Origin: JAPORK01 sp026710285
GTDB taxonomy: Bacteria; Pseudomonadota; Gammaproteobacteria; Pseudomonadales; Endozoicomonadaceae
Direction: 5' to 3'
Assembly (NCBI GenBank): GCA_965201045.1
Contig: OZ241746.1
Coordinates: 3,968,001-4,032,000, forward strand
Length of the DNA: 64,000 bases
Shown here: positions 17,401 through 25,953 of the stretch, piece by piece
How positions within the stretch are numbered: the first letter of the stretch is position 1
How the letters are laid out: each line of letters starts with the position of its first letter
Position numbers and translations under genes: made by a program
The notes under the pieces: model-generated
What the model saw: the letters and a program-made list of their open reading frames with translations, nothing else
What the model was told of the DNA's origin: nothing
The model's database searches: none

Positions 17401-20084
17401 AATGAGATTTTTCTGCCAAAACCGTCATAAGTAACGTAAGAGACTCTTGCAGCAGGTGTTGTATTACTGATTTTACAGAGGGAACCTGCAGAAGAATAGT
17501 CATGAATAAAACCTGCCGGTATTACCATTTGTTCTATCGGTTTATCCAGTATATTTCCGTGAGTGATTAAAACAGGAGAATAGTGATTCTGAGCATCATA
17601 TTCAAAACTGACTGTGCAACGATCAGGATCATCATACATTTTTACTGCTGTTTCCTTATTAGGCGAGTGTATTTTGTTTACTCTCCCAAGCAGATCATAA
17701 TCAAAAGTCGTGGTAAACGGGTAAATTTTTTTTGAGGTGTCGAGATGATAAGCATGTTGAGAGATTACACGTCCATACGCATCATAGTCCATACTTGTTA
17801 CCGGAAGCCATATACCAGGTAACGCTTTTCCTTTCTCGCTGATAGCTTCAGTAAAAATTTTTAATTGTCTTCCTGCACCATCGAAAATAATTTTTTTACT
17901 TAAGCCGTGGCTATTTGTTACGATCAACTGAATGTGTTGCGGAGAAATGCGATAGATATAGTGTGTGCTGGTGGAGAATATAGTATCTGCATTAGAATCA
18001 ACCTGTATTATTCGTCCCCAATGATCATAATGATAACGAGTGACCTTTGTATTTTTTGTATCAACATTTTCGATCGTCTGATTAGTAAATAAACTAGTGA
18101 TAACTGCTGCTGAGCGTTTGAATTGACCCGATTCAAGTTTAATGGCTCCATAAACTGTTTTAGTCGTATGATTAGCATTCAAAATATAATAATAGTGTTT
18201 TGTTACTGAATGAAATGTTGATAAAGAAGATGTTGTACCTGTTACTGTGGTGCCTTTTAGTAAACCATATTTAAAAGTATCCTGTGGATCATTGTAATAC
18301 TCCTGTTTTATTTCAGTATATTGATTGCCTGACTTAATGGTCTTACTTGCAAGCACTAAAATATATCCGTTTCCACTAATATTGAGCTCTTTTTTATAAT
18401 AGTTATGCTGTACGATGAGCGGAAGCTTTAATGACCCCGGTACTTTATATGAAGGATATTGAGTTACTGATTCTACCTGAGTACTTAACGACCAGTCAGA
18501 TGGCTCAGAAGGACAGCTGTTATCACCTTCTGTGGGGCAATAAGTGATTTTTTCCATACGCCCATAAGCATCTGTTGTACTAACCAGCCGTCCTTGCGAA
18601 TCATATTGTTGTTCTGTTATTTCTGTTGCCGGAGGACCTGAATTTTCACCTTGGTTTCTGGTGACAATTTTCAGTGGTAAGCTATACGTGGCAGGCAAAT
18701 CTGCAAATTTACTCTGAGCACAACCATCACTTTCCGTAGTATTACAAAAAAAGTCATGCACTTCTGTTAGCAGATGATTTGTACGATCACTGACAATTTT
18801 TGCATCGATAAGTAAGTGATATTTATTATAAGTGCGAATCTGTCTGGTTATTCCATTGTCTTCTGTGGTTTTATAAATATAACTTGCAGGTGTTTCAAAT
18901 AGTGAATCTGCATCTGAATTTTTCTCAATATTTAATCCTGAATTAAATCCAAGATAATTGTGCTCATTTGCATTACTGTCACCGTAAGTGTATCGGGTTA
19001 TCATCTCTGGCTGATTCATGTCCGGATTAACTGAAGTTTGTGTAACGACACATAACCCTCTTGTGTAAGTTTGCAGTGGAACTTTCATTGCATCAGTACA
19101 GTTGTAAGTTATATTTTTTTGTAAACCCGTTGGATAGGTTACACGAAGGAGTAAATGACCTAGATAATCCATATGCAGAACAGACAACAGTTGTCCATCT
19201 TCTTTAGGTAAATCAATAGCATTCAACTTGCCATTTAAACGGTTAAGATAGACATTAAAAGGTTTTCCTTCAGCATCACGGCTGGTAATAATAATAAAGC
19301 CTTTTTTTCTGGTTAAAACAATTTTGTGATTTTGATTGTCGCTAATACTTTTTAGCTGGTGCGTTCCGGAAAGATAAGAAAATTCAACCCATTCTCCATT
19401 CTGTTGCTCTAATCGGATTTCATAACCTTCATGGTTTAAGGTTTCTCGTAAACCATTAGCATAAGTAATAACGAAATGGGTTGCTTTGCTACCGCTAATT
19501 TGAATATCTGTTAATTTATGGTAACGAGGTAACCATTGCCCATTTCTGTTCTTTCTTATAGTAAAACTTTTTCCCTGTGAAGTAGACAGTTGATTATTTG
19601 ATAGATTAAAATGAGTCAAATTCCAGCTCCATCCTAAACCAATCTCATCAGGATCTGTCAGACTATTACTGCTGTAGCTGACATCCAGATCAATATTAGG
19701 ACCGTGCCCCAGATTGCTTATCATACTACCCACTTTAGTATAAGCAATCAGTGTACCTGTACGCGGATCTACCTGTGTCCCCCAGCTTTTTTGAAAATTA
19801 AATGCGTTAGACCAGGGAGAAGAACCTGCACTTTCCTCTGCTTTTATTTGACGAAGGTTAGTTTTGTCTTGTGGTTTTTCTGAAATTTCATCAGTCTCAT
19901 TGTTTATATGATAAGCAGATTTATCGAGTGTATTCACTTTTAATGATATGCGAGTTTTTGGGTAAGACGATACTATTGATGATGAGGTGAGTAATATTTG
20001 ACACGCCATGTAGAAAAAAGCAAACAACAAGTTTATAAGTGTACTACTATTTTCATATGAAAATTTTTTAGATAGTTTTTTCAT
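14484..20084 (-). CDS. RHS/YD-repeat secreted protein 1, divergent C-terminal tip
   Basis: A 1866-residue RHS-family protein, a large beta-shell that encapsulates or presents a C-terminal tip. A hydrophobic segment at about 17-40 should act as a Sec signal or anchor. Residues of about 90-340 carry a conserved head (SPWSNAF, WGTQVDPRTGTL, GLGWSWNLTHFN). Then come many YD-type repeats (YDAYGRVIS, YDGFGRKISF, YDDAGRVKNTI) and the RHS core near 1447-1487 (GWQFLGASHRTYN, YFVSEDPAGDGYAFGGNNP, DPSGN). About 110 hydrophobic Ala/Gly-rich residues follow, then a tip of about 260 residues unlike those of the other three copies. The tip holds TPPPDYSEAV and ends in a Cys-rich hydrophobic tail (CLDILACACCVCWFIC). 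No plausible immunity gene lies in the 150 bases downstream. Confidence 0.9.
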   Translation of the reverse strand: MKKLSKKFSYENSSTLINLLFAFFYMACQILLTSSSIVSSYPKTRISLKVNTLDKSAYHINNETDEISEKPQDKTNLRQIKAEESAGSSPWSNAFNFQKSWGTQVDPRTGTLIAYTKVGSMISNLGHGPNIDLDVSYSSNSLTDPDEIGLGWSWNLTHFNLSNNQLSTSQGKSFTIRKNRNGQWLPRYHKLTDIQISGSKATHFVITYANGLRETLNHEGYEIRLEQQNGEWVEFSYLSGTHQLKSISDNQNHKIVLTRKKGFIIITSRDAEGKPFNVYLNRLNGKLNAIDLPKEDGQLLSVLHMDYLGHLLLRVTYPTGLQKNITYNCTDAMKVPLQTYTRGLCVVTQTSVNPDMNQPEMITRYTYGDSNANEHNYLGFNSGLNIEKNSDADSLFETPASYIYKTTEDNGITRQIRTYNKYHLLIDAKIVSDRTNHLLTEVHDFFCNTTESDGCAQSKFADLPATYSLPLKIVTRNQGENSGPPATEITEQQYDSQGRLVSTTDAYGRMEKITYCPTEGDNSCPSEPSDWSLSTQVESVTQYPSYKVPGSLKLPLIVQHNYYKKELNISGNGYILVLASKTIKSGNQYTEIKQEYYNDPQDTFKYGLLKGTTVTGTTSSLSTFHSVTKHYYYILNANHTTKTVYGAIKLESGQFKRSAAVITSLFTNQTIENVDTKNTKVTRYHYDHWGRIIQVDSNADTIFSTSTHYIYRISPQHIQLIVTNSHGLSKKIIFDGAGRQLKIFTEAISEKGKALPGIWLPVTSMDYDAYGRVISQHAYHLDTSKKIYPFTTTFDYDLLGRVNKIHSPNKETAVKMYDDPDRCTVSFEYDAQNHYSPVLITHGNILDKPIEQMVIPAGFIHDYSSAGSLCKISNTTPAARVSYVTYDGFGRKISFTDPAGKKVTITYDDAGRVKNTIDPSGNQFHNVYNFYGQSIQKWITPANSKTQYLLASAQYNIEGALLWKTGEDGKKTTFTYTPENQIATVTMPSGHVISWKYNVIGLPVSKYVDGKESVRIDYDSATTLPVEKREITGITHWTYSDDGRIQQLDHTGENGYPDYHFSWQYDYNKNVISATDLMGNKISTDYDLLGRINAINYHESDGKTKLLKMLTYDGFSRIVKINYGSNMQSNLNYNQYGQTESVTDILADKPLSTWQYSYDKEGNITTLIHNAEDNQQAILHYKYDIANNLVAMNCSGSSGLSLCPRDTSFRGSGLKHAPVIISQNYSFNALNRMQQVKESLLNTSLQKTANKIIHYSYGYQQAPLRLKQITTQWSNNATPITANFVYDTTGNMTVDSEGNKINYNIFNQITEVLTPNGKQTHYFYDGGGREVREVTDTGNIRNLFYVGKHLLNEQISQLQQSTHTISYLGVGKAIDGMIHEYYQQNYKGDVTGVLIKTKQDHYILSQKNIYSPYGMVWHISKQNTTLPWYQKTFTGFDGEQTDPATGWQFLGASHRTYNLNQRYFVSEDPAGDGYAFGGNNPIMNSDPSGNSPKWLGTTMKVMGYVGTLGMAAFHKKWANIIGTTLVAALAVTGIGLSLYFGAPATPLLAATIGLTLDASTLSIASAAVPTNRGLNIASAIVGGMATIASLVMLGNAAVAGVSSLLGEGTAGSTISEFPVNATEGDIPATPPPDYSEAVAGNTRNIDTIKDALHNKLRRFIWHNTDTDEDIVRINSHKKIDQVWKILQRNFFSDNTKHIDKISALLMIGREIATNQAITLDDLALFFYELPDIHSPESGTLIQGNAFFTRNEIVSDLPAHAINDQRDFAFWNSSDEGRFGYMIKVRSNIWNVYDLSTDSIGFRSLRTNGLYNTTIFERHGINQFFTFQYIYRNVDPVDDDIGCLDILACACCVCWFICAVMTDFDEL

Positions 20085-20632
20085 TGTAAGTATTCATGTA
20101 GTTATTGGGTGGGAATATTAAAAATAATTTGTGTCCTTAAATTATTCAGTATTTAAAGCATAATAAAAGTAATATTTCTATTTATCTGATATCAAAAAAA
20201 TGTTTTTCTTCAAAAAGCGTAATAATTAGTGAAAATTATGTCCAATGGTACATAATAATATATTTAGTTTGTCGTTCACTTTAACTTGCAGATGATTTCT
20301 CTGGAGTAGCTATCCGATTCCATTGGGTTGATGACAGGCGCTACGGACGATCGTCGTTTGAGTTGTCATTTTATTATAATTTTGTAATTCCTTTTTTTGT
20401 CCTGACTTAAATACGTTGTGTTTATGCAGCTACTTATGTCTTTAATGATACGCTTTACCTTTGCTGATACATTCCACACCCGAAAAGTGAAAGCAATAGC
20501 ATTTATCTTTACCGACTTTAGGATTTTTTGATGTTTTGCAAATGAGGGTTGATATAAGCATGTAAATCCATATTATTAAGTTGTGTTATAAACAATACAA
20601 AGAATTTACAATGGCTCGGTTCATACGATCTG

Positions 20633-20830
20633 ATGAATTATAACCAGAGCATAAAAGCAATTATGTATCAGGTTAGAAGATATTACAAGCCTGATTTGAG
20701 AATAATGGTTGAAGGTATATTGTATTGTATAAAAATAGGGTGCTCCTGGAGAGACCTTCCAAACTATTTTGGTGAATGAAATACAGTGTATACACGTTTC
20801 AATGATTGGTGAGCCAGGTTAAATGGAAAC
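20633..20830 (+). pseudogene. IS5-family transposase remnant
   Basis: In one frame this reads YYKPDLRIMVEGILYCIKIG, then CSWRDLPNYFGE, stop, NTVYTRFNDW, stop, ARLNGN. This is the N-terminal pattern of IS5-type transposases, where the family has W between E and NTVY. The first TGA stands where Trp (TGG) is expected. Further stops follow immediately and the catalytic DDE part is not recognisable, so the element is dead. Similarity may continue weakly to about 20960. No intact terminal inverted repeats are visible. Confidence 0.75.
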
Positions 20831-21067
20831 AGATAACATTGTAAAAAGTTTATCCAAAAAATAGATTAATGCAATCTGAAGCTACAAACATGAAGAAAAT
20901 GCCTGGCAAAGAAAACGATTTGCTTTTCCAAATCAAATGAACGACATGATAAAATGATTGGAACGTATATTGAGCAGTATGAGTTTTAGTTTGTGCACGA
21001 ATTTGAGACATCGCCCTGCTTTTTTTATGAGTAATATTGCGTCAAATCACTATTAAACTAATTGATA

Positions 21068-21099
21068 AAGCCCACCATTTCAATTGATATAGTGGGCTT
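21068..21099 (-). terminator. Terminator-like hairpin after the small SutA-motif gene
   Basis: AAGCCCAC at 21068-21075 pairs with GTGGGCTT at 21092-21099 around a 16-base loop. On the minus strand the stem is followed by a short T-rich stretch, 70 bases after the stop codon of the small gene at 21170, as expected for its terminator. Confidence 0.6.
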
Positions 21100-21169
21100 C
21101 CGTTCTGTTTTACATGGTCAAACTGTTTAAATTATGCAATAGTTACCATCGCTGTATACTATTAATAAT

Positions 21170-21358
21170 TTAATCAGCAACAGATGCTTTTTCACTAATA
21201 GTCATTAATCGCTTATAAGATAAGTTAGATCGTCCGCTTACTCCTGAAGGAATTCGCTGAATTTTTCCACCTGACCGCAAAAATTTTTCAATTTGGTCAG
21301 CAATGGCTTGCGTATTTTTTTTCTCTTGTGATTCACTATCTGTTAACTGCTTACTCAT
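21170..21358 (-). CDS. Small SutA-motif protein
   Basis: A 62-residue hydrophilic protein containing IADQIEKFLRSGGKIQRIP followed by SGVSG. A short helix plus FLxxGGKIQxI resembles the core of SutA, an RNA-polymerase-binding regulator of Pseudomonas, and small gammaproteobacterial proteins with the same core; I recall this from family knowledge and have not searched it. The motif conservation, charged composition and terminator hairpin downstream support a real gene. The ribosome site is weak. Function is open; a transcription-related role is a guess. Confidence 0.6.
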   Translation of the reverse strand: MSKQLTDSESQEKKNTQAIADQIEKFLRSGGKIQRIPSGVSGRSNLSYKRLMTISEKASVAD

Positions 21359-21927
21359 TGTATTACTTATTTATCAATGGTCTGAAGTGACTAATTTTTT
21401 GCAACATGATATTCTTAATTATTTGTTTTACTTAAAATTATTACGTTTTCATTGCTTTTGCTCCCCTGGTTACCAAAATAATTTCTATAAAGAATTTATT
21501 GGTATTTCCTTCAATAATTTGCAACTATAGCTGAAAAACCGGATTTTAAAAATAAATTTTTTCAATTTAATAGTAAGGCATAATAGAGAACCTCAACTAA
21601 ATCATCTGACCTCCTTTTCTTCCTAACGGCTGTTCTGTATACCTTAATCGGGTGGGCAGGTTTTAGTATTTCATGTTAAATACGGGTAGTAAAGAGTACC
21701 GATAGCAGGGTTATTCTGTACATAATGGGCTTACCACTGGTCTGTTTAAACAGCTTTATCATCGTATTATTAAAAGAGCAATAAAGATTATCTTTACATG
21801 CCATATAATGATGACTATCCTACATTAGCTCAAAATAAATAATATTCTTAGATAGTATTTATAAACAGTAAAAATGTAAATAAACCGTTTACTAACTATT
21901 TGCTCAGCTGATGTGCCAGATATACAG
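21359..21927. other. Leader region of the ankyrin array
   Basis: The last 200 bases (from about 21725: TTATTCTGTACATAATGGGC, ATCATCGTATTATTAAAAGA, AGATTATCTTTACATGCCA) recur before every ankyrin gene in the array, so they are the conserved upstream part of the repeat unit and probably contain the promoter. The first 350 bases are unique and show no gene. Confidence 0.65.
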
Positions 21928-23490
21928 ATGAAATTACTTATAAAACTTACATTTATTGTTAACATTAGTTGTTTATTTTATGTGGGAAAAATTGTAGCTT
22001 ACTGTTTGAGTTTACGGCATTTATTTTTTAAATCTGGTAAAAAGAATAACTTATCCTGCTTTATATATTTTTTACTATTATTTTTTTATGCTGATTCTTT
22101 TGCTGCTGATTACAGTGACTTAGCTAAAGCTTTAAAAGCAGGTGATGAAAAACTTATTGAGCAATTAATGCAGGATAAAAATATTCATATTAATGATGAA
22201 ATTGATTTTTATGATGGTGAGAAGCAACACTCTATGACACCCTTTATGGGGATTGCACGGTATGGGCATACTCACCTTGTAGATAGTTTTATCAGTAAAG
22301 GAGCTGATGTAAATGCACAGAGCTCTTATTGCTATACAGCTTTAATATATGCAGCAGAGTATGGTCATACAGAAATGGTAGCCTGTCTTATTGCTTATGA
22401 AGCGAATCTCAATGAATGCAATGTTTGTGATCGGACACCGTTAATATCTGCAATATTGCAGAGACATGTCGAAACTGCAATTTATCTGATTAATCATGGG
22501 GCTGATATACATTTACAAGAAAGGATTGGTGGTTTAACGCCTTTAATGCGCGCAGCAAATCGAGGTCTGAAAGAGGTTGTCATGCTTTTGATTAATCGCG
22601 GCGCCGTTATAAATCCACAAGATGGCGGTAGGTATACACCTTTGATGTATGCAATAGTCGAAAGGCATGTTGAAATTGCAATTTACCTGCTGAAGCATGG
22701 AGCTGATGTAAATGTGCAAGAGGATCTTTTGGGTGAAACACCGTTAACACTTGCAGGATCAACAGGACAAGTGAAAATTATCACAAATCTGCTTGAAAGA
22801 GGTGCTGCTATAACTATAAATAAACGGGGGGTTAAGGGTCGTACTGCTTTAATGCAAGCTGCATTTCATGATAATGCAGAAGCTATGGTCTGCCTGATTG
22901 AAGCGGGAGCAGATGTAAATATACAAGATATAGAAGGTAATACAGCTTTAACTCTTTTTATGATGAAAGGAGAAAAAGGTTTTATTCATATTATAAGGCT
23001 TCTGATTAGGGAAGGTGCTAATTTTGATATAAGTAATCCGATTCATGCAAAAGCTTTACATACGGCATTTGAAAAATTTAGTTGTGATCCTCAGAGTCCA
23101 CCCTATAGATTTGATATTCTTGCAGAACTGTTAGATTTTGTACAATCAGACGAGATAAACCGTTTTTTTGTAAAGACAATTACGGCAGGAAGGAAAGAGA
23201 AAAAAAGTTTTGTGTTCCAGTACAAAAAGAATAATCAAACAAAAGAAGATGTTTTAATTGAAGATTTGTCTGCACTGAAAGCAGCACTCATATCAGGAGC
23301 TCCACTTGAGGATGCGGCAAAATACGCAATATATAAAATCCACCAACAAGATCAGCTTAATCAGTTCATACCAGTTAAGATGATTGAAAGCATTACAAGT
23401 GGATCTTGTTTACCTTTAAGATGGCGTCTTTATCTGGAAGATTTTTTAGATAAACTGGAAAGATTGAATGCAGAAGAAAAGACTTCATAG
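21928..23490 (+). CDS. Secreted ankyrin-repeat protein, array unit 1
   Basis: Ankyrin-repeat protein of 520 residues from the ATG at 21928. The N-terminus has two hydrophobic stretches; the second (CFIYFLLLFFYADSFA) ends in a signal-peptidase-like SFA-A site. A TTG start about 90 bases further on (MSLRHLFFKSG) would give a more ordinary signal peptide, so the start is uncertain. From about residue 80 to 350 run eight or so ankyrin repeats (GHTEMVACLIAYEANLN, TPLMRAANRGLKEVVMLLIN, GADVNVQ). The last 150 residues are a non-ankyrin domain, almost invariant across the array (FDILAELLDFVQSDEINRFF, EDLSALKAALISGAPLEDA). Such proteins in intracellular bacteria bind host proteins; that role is inferred. 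Confidence 0.88.
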   Translation: MKLLIKLTFIVNISCLFYVGKIVAYCLSLRHLFFKSGKKNNLSCFIYFLLLFFYADSFAADYSDLAKALKAGDEKLIEQLMQDKNIHINDEIDFYDGEKQHSMTPFMGIARYGHTHLVDSFISKGADVNAQSSYCYTALIYAAEYGHTEMVACLIAYEANLNECNVCDRTPLISAILQRHVETAIYLINHGADIHLQERIGGLTPLMRAANRGLKEVVMLLINRGAVINPQDGGRYTPLMYAIVERHVEIAIYLLKHGADVNVQEDLLGETPLTLAGSTGQVKIITNLLERGAAITINKRGVKGRTALMQAAFHDNAEAMVCLIEAGADVNIQDIEGNTALTLFMMKGEKGFIHIIRLLIREGANFDISNPIHAKALHTAFEKFSCDPQSPPYRFDILAELLDFVQSDEINRFFVKTITAGRKEKKSFVFQYKKNNQTKEDVLIEDLSALKAALISGAPLEDAAKYAIYKIHQQDQLNQFIPVKMIESITSGSCLPLRWRLYLEDFLDKLERLNAEEKTS

Positions 23491-23943
23491 CTATCTGTTG
23501 TTGCTGATAAGTCAGAGAATTGCTAAAGTATTTTGCTCTGACTTAATTGTTTTGCAATGGTTGGCTACAGAAAAGGTTTGGTAAACTTTATGCTTAAACA
23601 ATCGTAAAAAAATTGTAGATAAGTCATGCTGTTAAATATTATTTCTCTATCATGATTTGTCCGGATACGGATTTAAATAATATTGTGCATTAATATACTC
23701 ATTACCATACTGAAAAAAGCCTGGTTATTCTGTACTTGACAGGCTTATCTCATGTCTATTCAAACGGCTTTATCATCGTATTATTAAAAGAGCGATAAAG
23801 ATTATCTTTACATGCCAGATAGTGATGACTATCCTGCATTAGTTTAAAATAAATAACATTCTTATATAGTATTTATAAAAAGTGAAACTATAAATAAACC
23901 GTTTACTAATTATTGTAACTCAGCTGGTGTGCTAGATATACAG
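23491..23943 (+). repeat. Array spacer 1-2 with fossil of the ybgA-like 3' end
   Basis: A 450-base spacer nearly identical to those at 25501-25953 and 27511-27963. At about 23630-23711 it carries the reverse complement of the last 26 or so codons of the DUF523-DUF1722 gene (QYGNEYINAQYYLNPYPDK read on the minus strand), whose intact version lies only after unit 6. It then continues with the upstream region of the next unit. Confidence 0.88.
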
Positions 23944-25500
23944 ATGAAATCACTTATAAAACTTACATTTATTATTAACATTCGTCGTTTATTCTACGTA
24001 AAAAAAATTGTAGCTTACTGTTTGAGTTTATCGAATTTATTTTTTAAATCTGATAAAAGAAATAACTTATCCTGCTTTGTATATTTTTTATTACTATTTT
24101 TTTATGCAAATTCTTTTGCTGCTGATCACAGTGACTTAGCCGAAGCTTTAAAAGCAGGTGATGAAAAACTTATTGAGCAATTAATGCAGGATAAAAATAT
24201 TCATATTAATGATGAAATTGATTTTTATGATGGTGAGAATCAACACTCTATGACACCCTTTATGAGGATTGCACAGTATGGGCATACTCATCTTATAAAA
24301 AGTTTTATCGAGAACGGCGCTGATATAAATGCAACAAACTGTTATGGCTATACAGCTTTAATATATGCAGCAAAGTCTGGTCATACAGAAATGGTAGCCC
24401 GTCTTATTACTTATAGAGCAAATCTCGATGAACAGGATGTTTATAGTCATTTACCGTTAGTAGTTGCAATATTCCACGAACATGTCGAAACTGCAACTTA
24501 TCTGATTAATCATGGGGCTGATATACATTCACAAGGATGGAGTGGTGATTTAACGCCTTTAATGCGCGCAGCACATCACGGTCTGAAAGAGGTTGTCATG
24601 CTTTTGGTTAATCGCGGCGCCGTTATAAATCAACAAAGTGGTGGTGGGTATACACCTTTGATGTATGCAATAAGAGGAAATCATGTTGAAATTGCAATTT
24701 ACCTGCTGGAGCGTGGAGCTGATGTAAATGTGCAAAAGGAGCTTTTTGGTGAAACATCGTTAACACTTGCAGGATCAACAGGACAAGTGAAAATTATCAC
24801 AAATCTGCTTGAAAGAGGCGCTGCTGTAAATGAACAGGGTTATAAGTGTCGTACCGCTTTAATGCAAGCTGCATTTTATGATAATGCAGAAGCTATGGTC
24901 TGCCTGATTGCAGCGGGAGCAGATGTAAATATACAAGATGTAGAAGGTAATACAGCTTTAACTCTTTTTATGAGAAAAGGAGAAAAAGATTTTATTCGTA
25001 TTATAAGGCTTCTGATTAGGAAAGGTGCTAATTTTGATATAAGTAATCCGATTCATGCAAAAGCTTTACATGAGGCATTTAAAAAATTTAGTTGTGATCC
25101 TCAGAGTCCACCCTATAAATTTGATATTCTTGCAGAACTGTTAGATTTTGTACAATCAGACGAGATAAACCGTTTTTTTGTAAAGACAATTACGGCAGGA
25201 AGGAAAGAGAAAAAAAGTTTTGTGTTCCAGTACAAAAAGAATAATCAAACAAAAGAAGATGTTTTAATTGAAGATTTGTCTGCACTGAAAGCAGCACTCA
25301 TATCAGGAGCTCCACTTGAGGATGCGGCAAAATACGCAATATATAAAATCCACCAACAAGATCAGCTTAATCAGTTCATACCAGTTAAGATGATTGAAAG
25401 CATTACAAGTGGATCTTGTTTACCTTTAAGATGGCGTCTTTATTTGGAAGATTTTTTAGATAAACTGGAAAGATTGAATGCAGAAGAAAAGACTTCATAG
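23944..25500 (+). CDS. Secreted ankyrin-repeat protein, array unit 2
   Basis: A 518-residue paralog of unit 1, offset by 2016 bases. The signal region and the C-terminal 150 residues are almost the same as in unit 1; its first repeat and the segment from MTPFMRIAQYGHTHLIKSFI to HGADIHSQGWSG differ at many positions. The ankyrin surface residues vary while the framework (TPLMRAA, LLVNRGAVINQQ, GADVN) is kept. The same spacer follows. It presumably has the same role as unit 1 with a different binding partner (inference). Confidence 0.88.
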   Translation: MKSLIKLTFIINIRRLFYVKKIVAYCLSLSNLFFKSDKRNNLSCFVYFLLLFFYANSFAADHSDLAEALKAGDEKLIEQLMQDKNIHINDEIDFYDGENQHSMTPFMRIAQYGHTHLIKSFIENGADINATNCYGYTALIYAAKSGHTEMVARLITYRANLDEQDVYSHLPLVVAIFHEHVETATYLINHGADIHSQGWSGDLTPLMRAAHHGLKEVVMLLVNRGAVINQQSGGGYTPLMYAIRGNHVEIAIYLLERGADVNVQKELFGETSLTLAGSTGQVKIITNLLERGAAVNEQGYKCRTALMQAAFYDNAEAMVCLIAAGADVNIQDVEGNTALTLFMRKGEKDFIRIIRLLIRKGANFDISNPIHAKALHEAFKKFSCDPQSPPYKFDILAELLDFVQSDEINRFFVKTITAGRKEKKSFVFQYKKNNQTKEDVLIEDLSALKAALISGAPLEDAAKYAIYKIHQQDQLNQFIPVKMIESITSGSCLPLRWRLYLEDFLDKLERLNAEEKTS

Positions 25501-25953
25501 CTATCTGTTGTTGCTGATAAGTCAGAGAATTGCTAAAGTATTTTGCTCTGACTTAATTGTTTTGCAATGGTTGGCTACAGAAAAGGTTTGGTAAACTTTA
25601 TGCTTAAACAATCGTAAAAAAATTGTAGATAAGTCATGCTGTTAAATATTATTTCTCTATCCTGATTTGTCCGGATACGGATTTAAATAATATTGTGCAT
25701 TAATATACTCATTACCATACTGAAAAAAGCCTGGTTATTCTGTACTTGACAGGCTTATCTCATGTCTATTCAAACGGCTTTATCATCGTATTATTAAAAG
25801 AGCGATAAAGATTATCTTTACATGCCAGATAGTGATGACTATCCTGCATTAGTTTAAAATAAATAACATTCTTATATAGTATTTATAAAAAGTGAAACTA
25901 TAAATAAACCGTTTACTAATTATTGTAACTCAGCTGGTGTGCTAGATATACAG
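25501..25953 (+). repeat. Array spacer 2-3 with fossil of the ybgA-like 3' end
   Basis: Almost base-for-base the same as the spacer at 23491-23943, with exact 2010-base periodicity. The ybgA-derived fragment lies at about 25640-25721. The near-identity shows the duplication, or a homogenising exchange, is recent. Confidence 0.88.

Larger units (their letters stand above)
20085..21169. other. Non-coding stretch with IS remnant
   Basis: Apart from the dead transposase listed separately, I see no gene. The section at 20270-20400 contains a patch of higher G+C (GGCGCTACGGACGATCGTCG) that may be another decayed insertion, but I cannot assign it. Confidence 0.5.
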
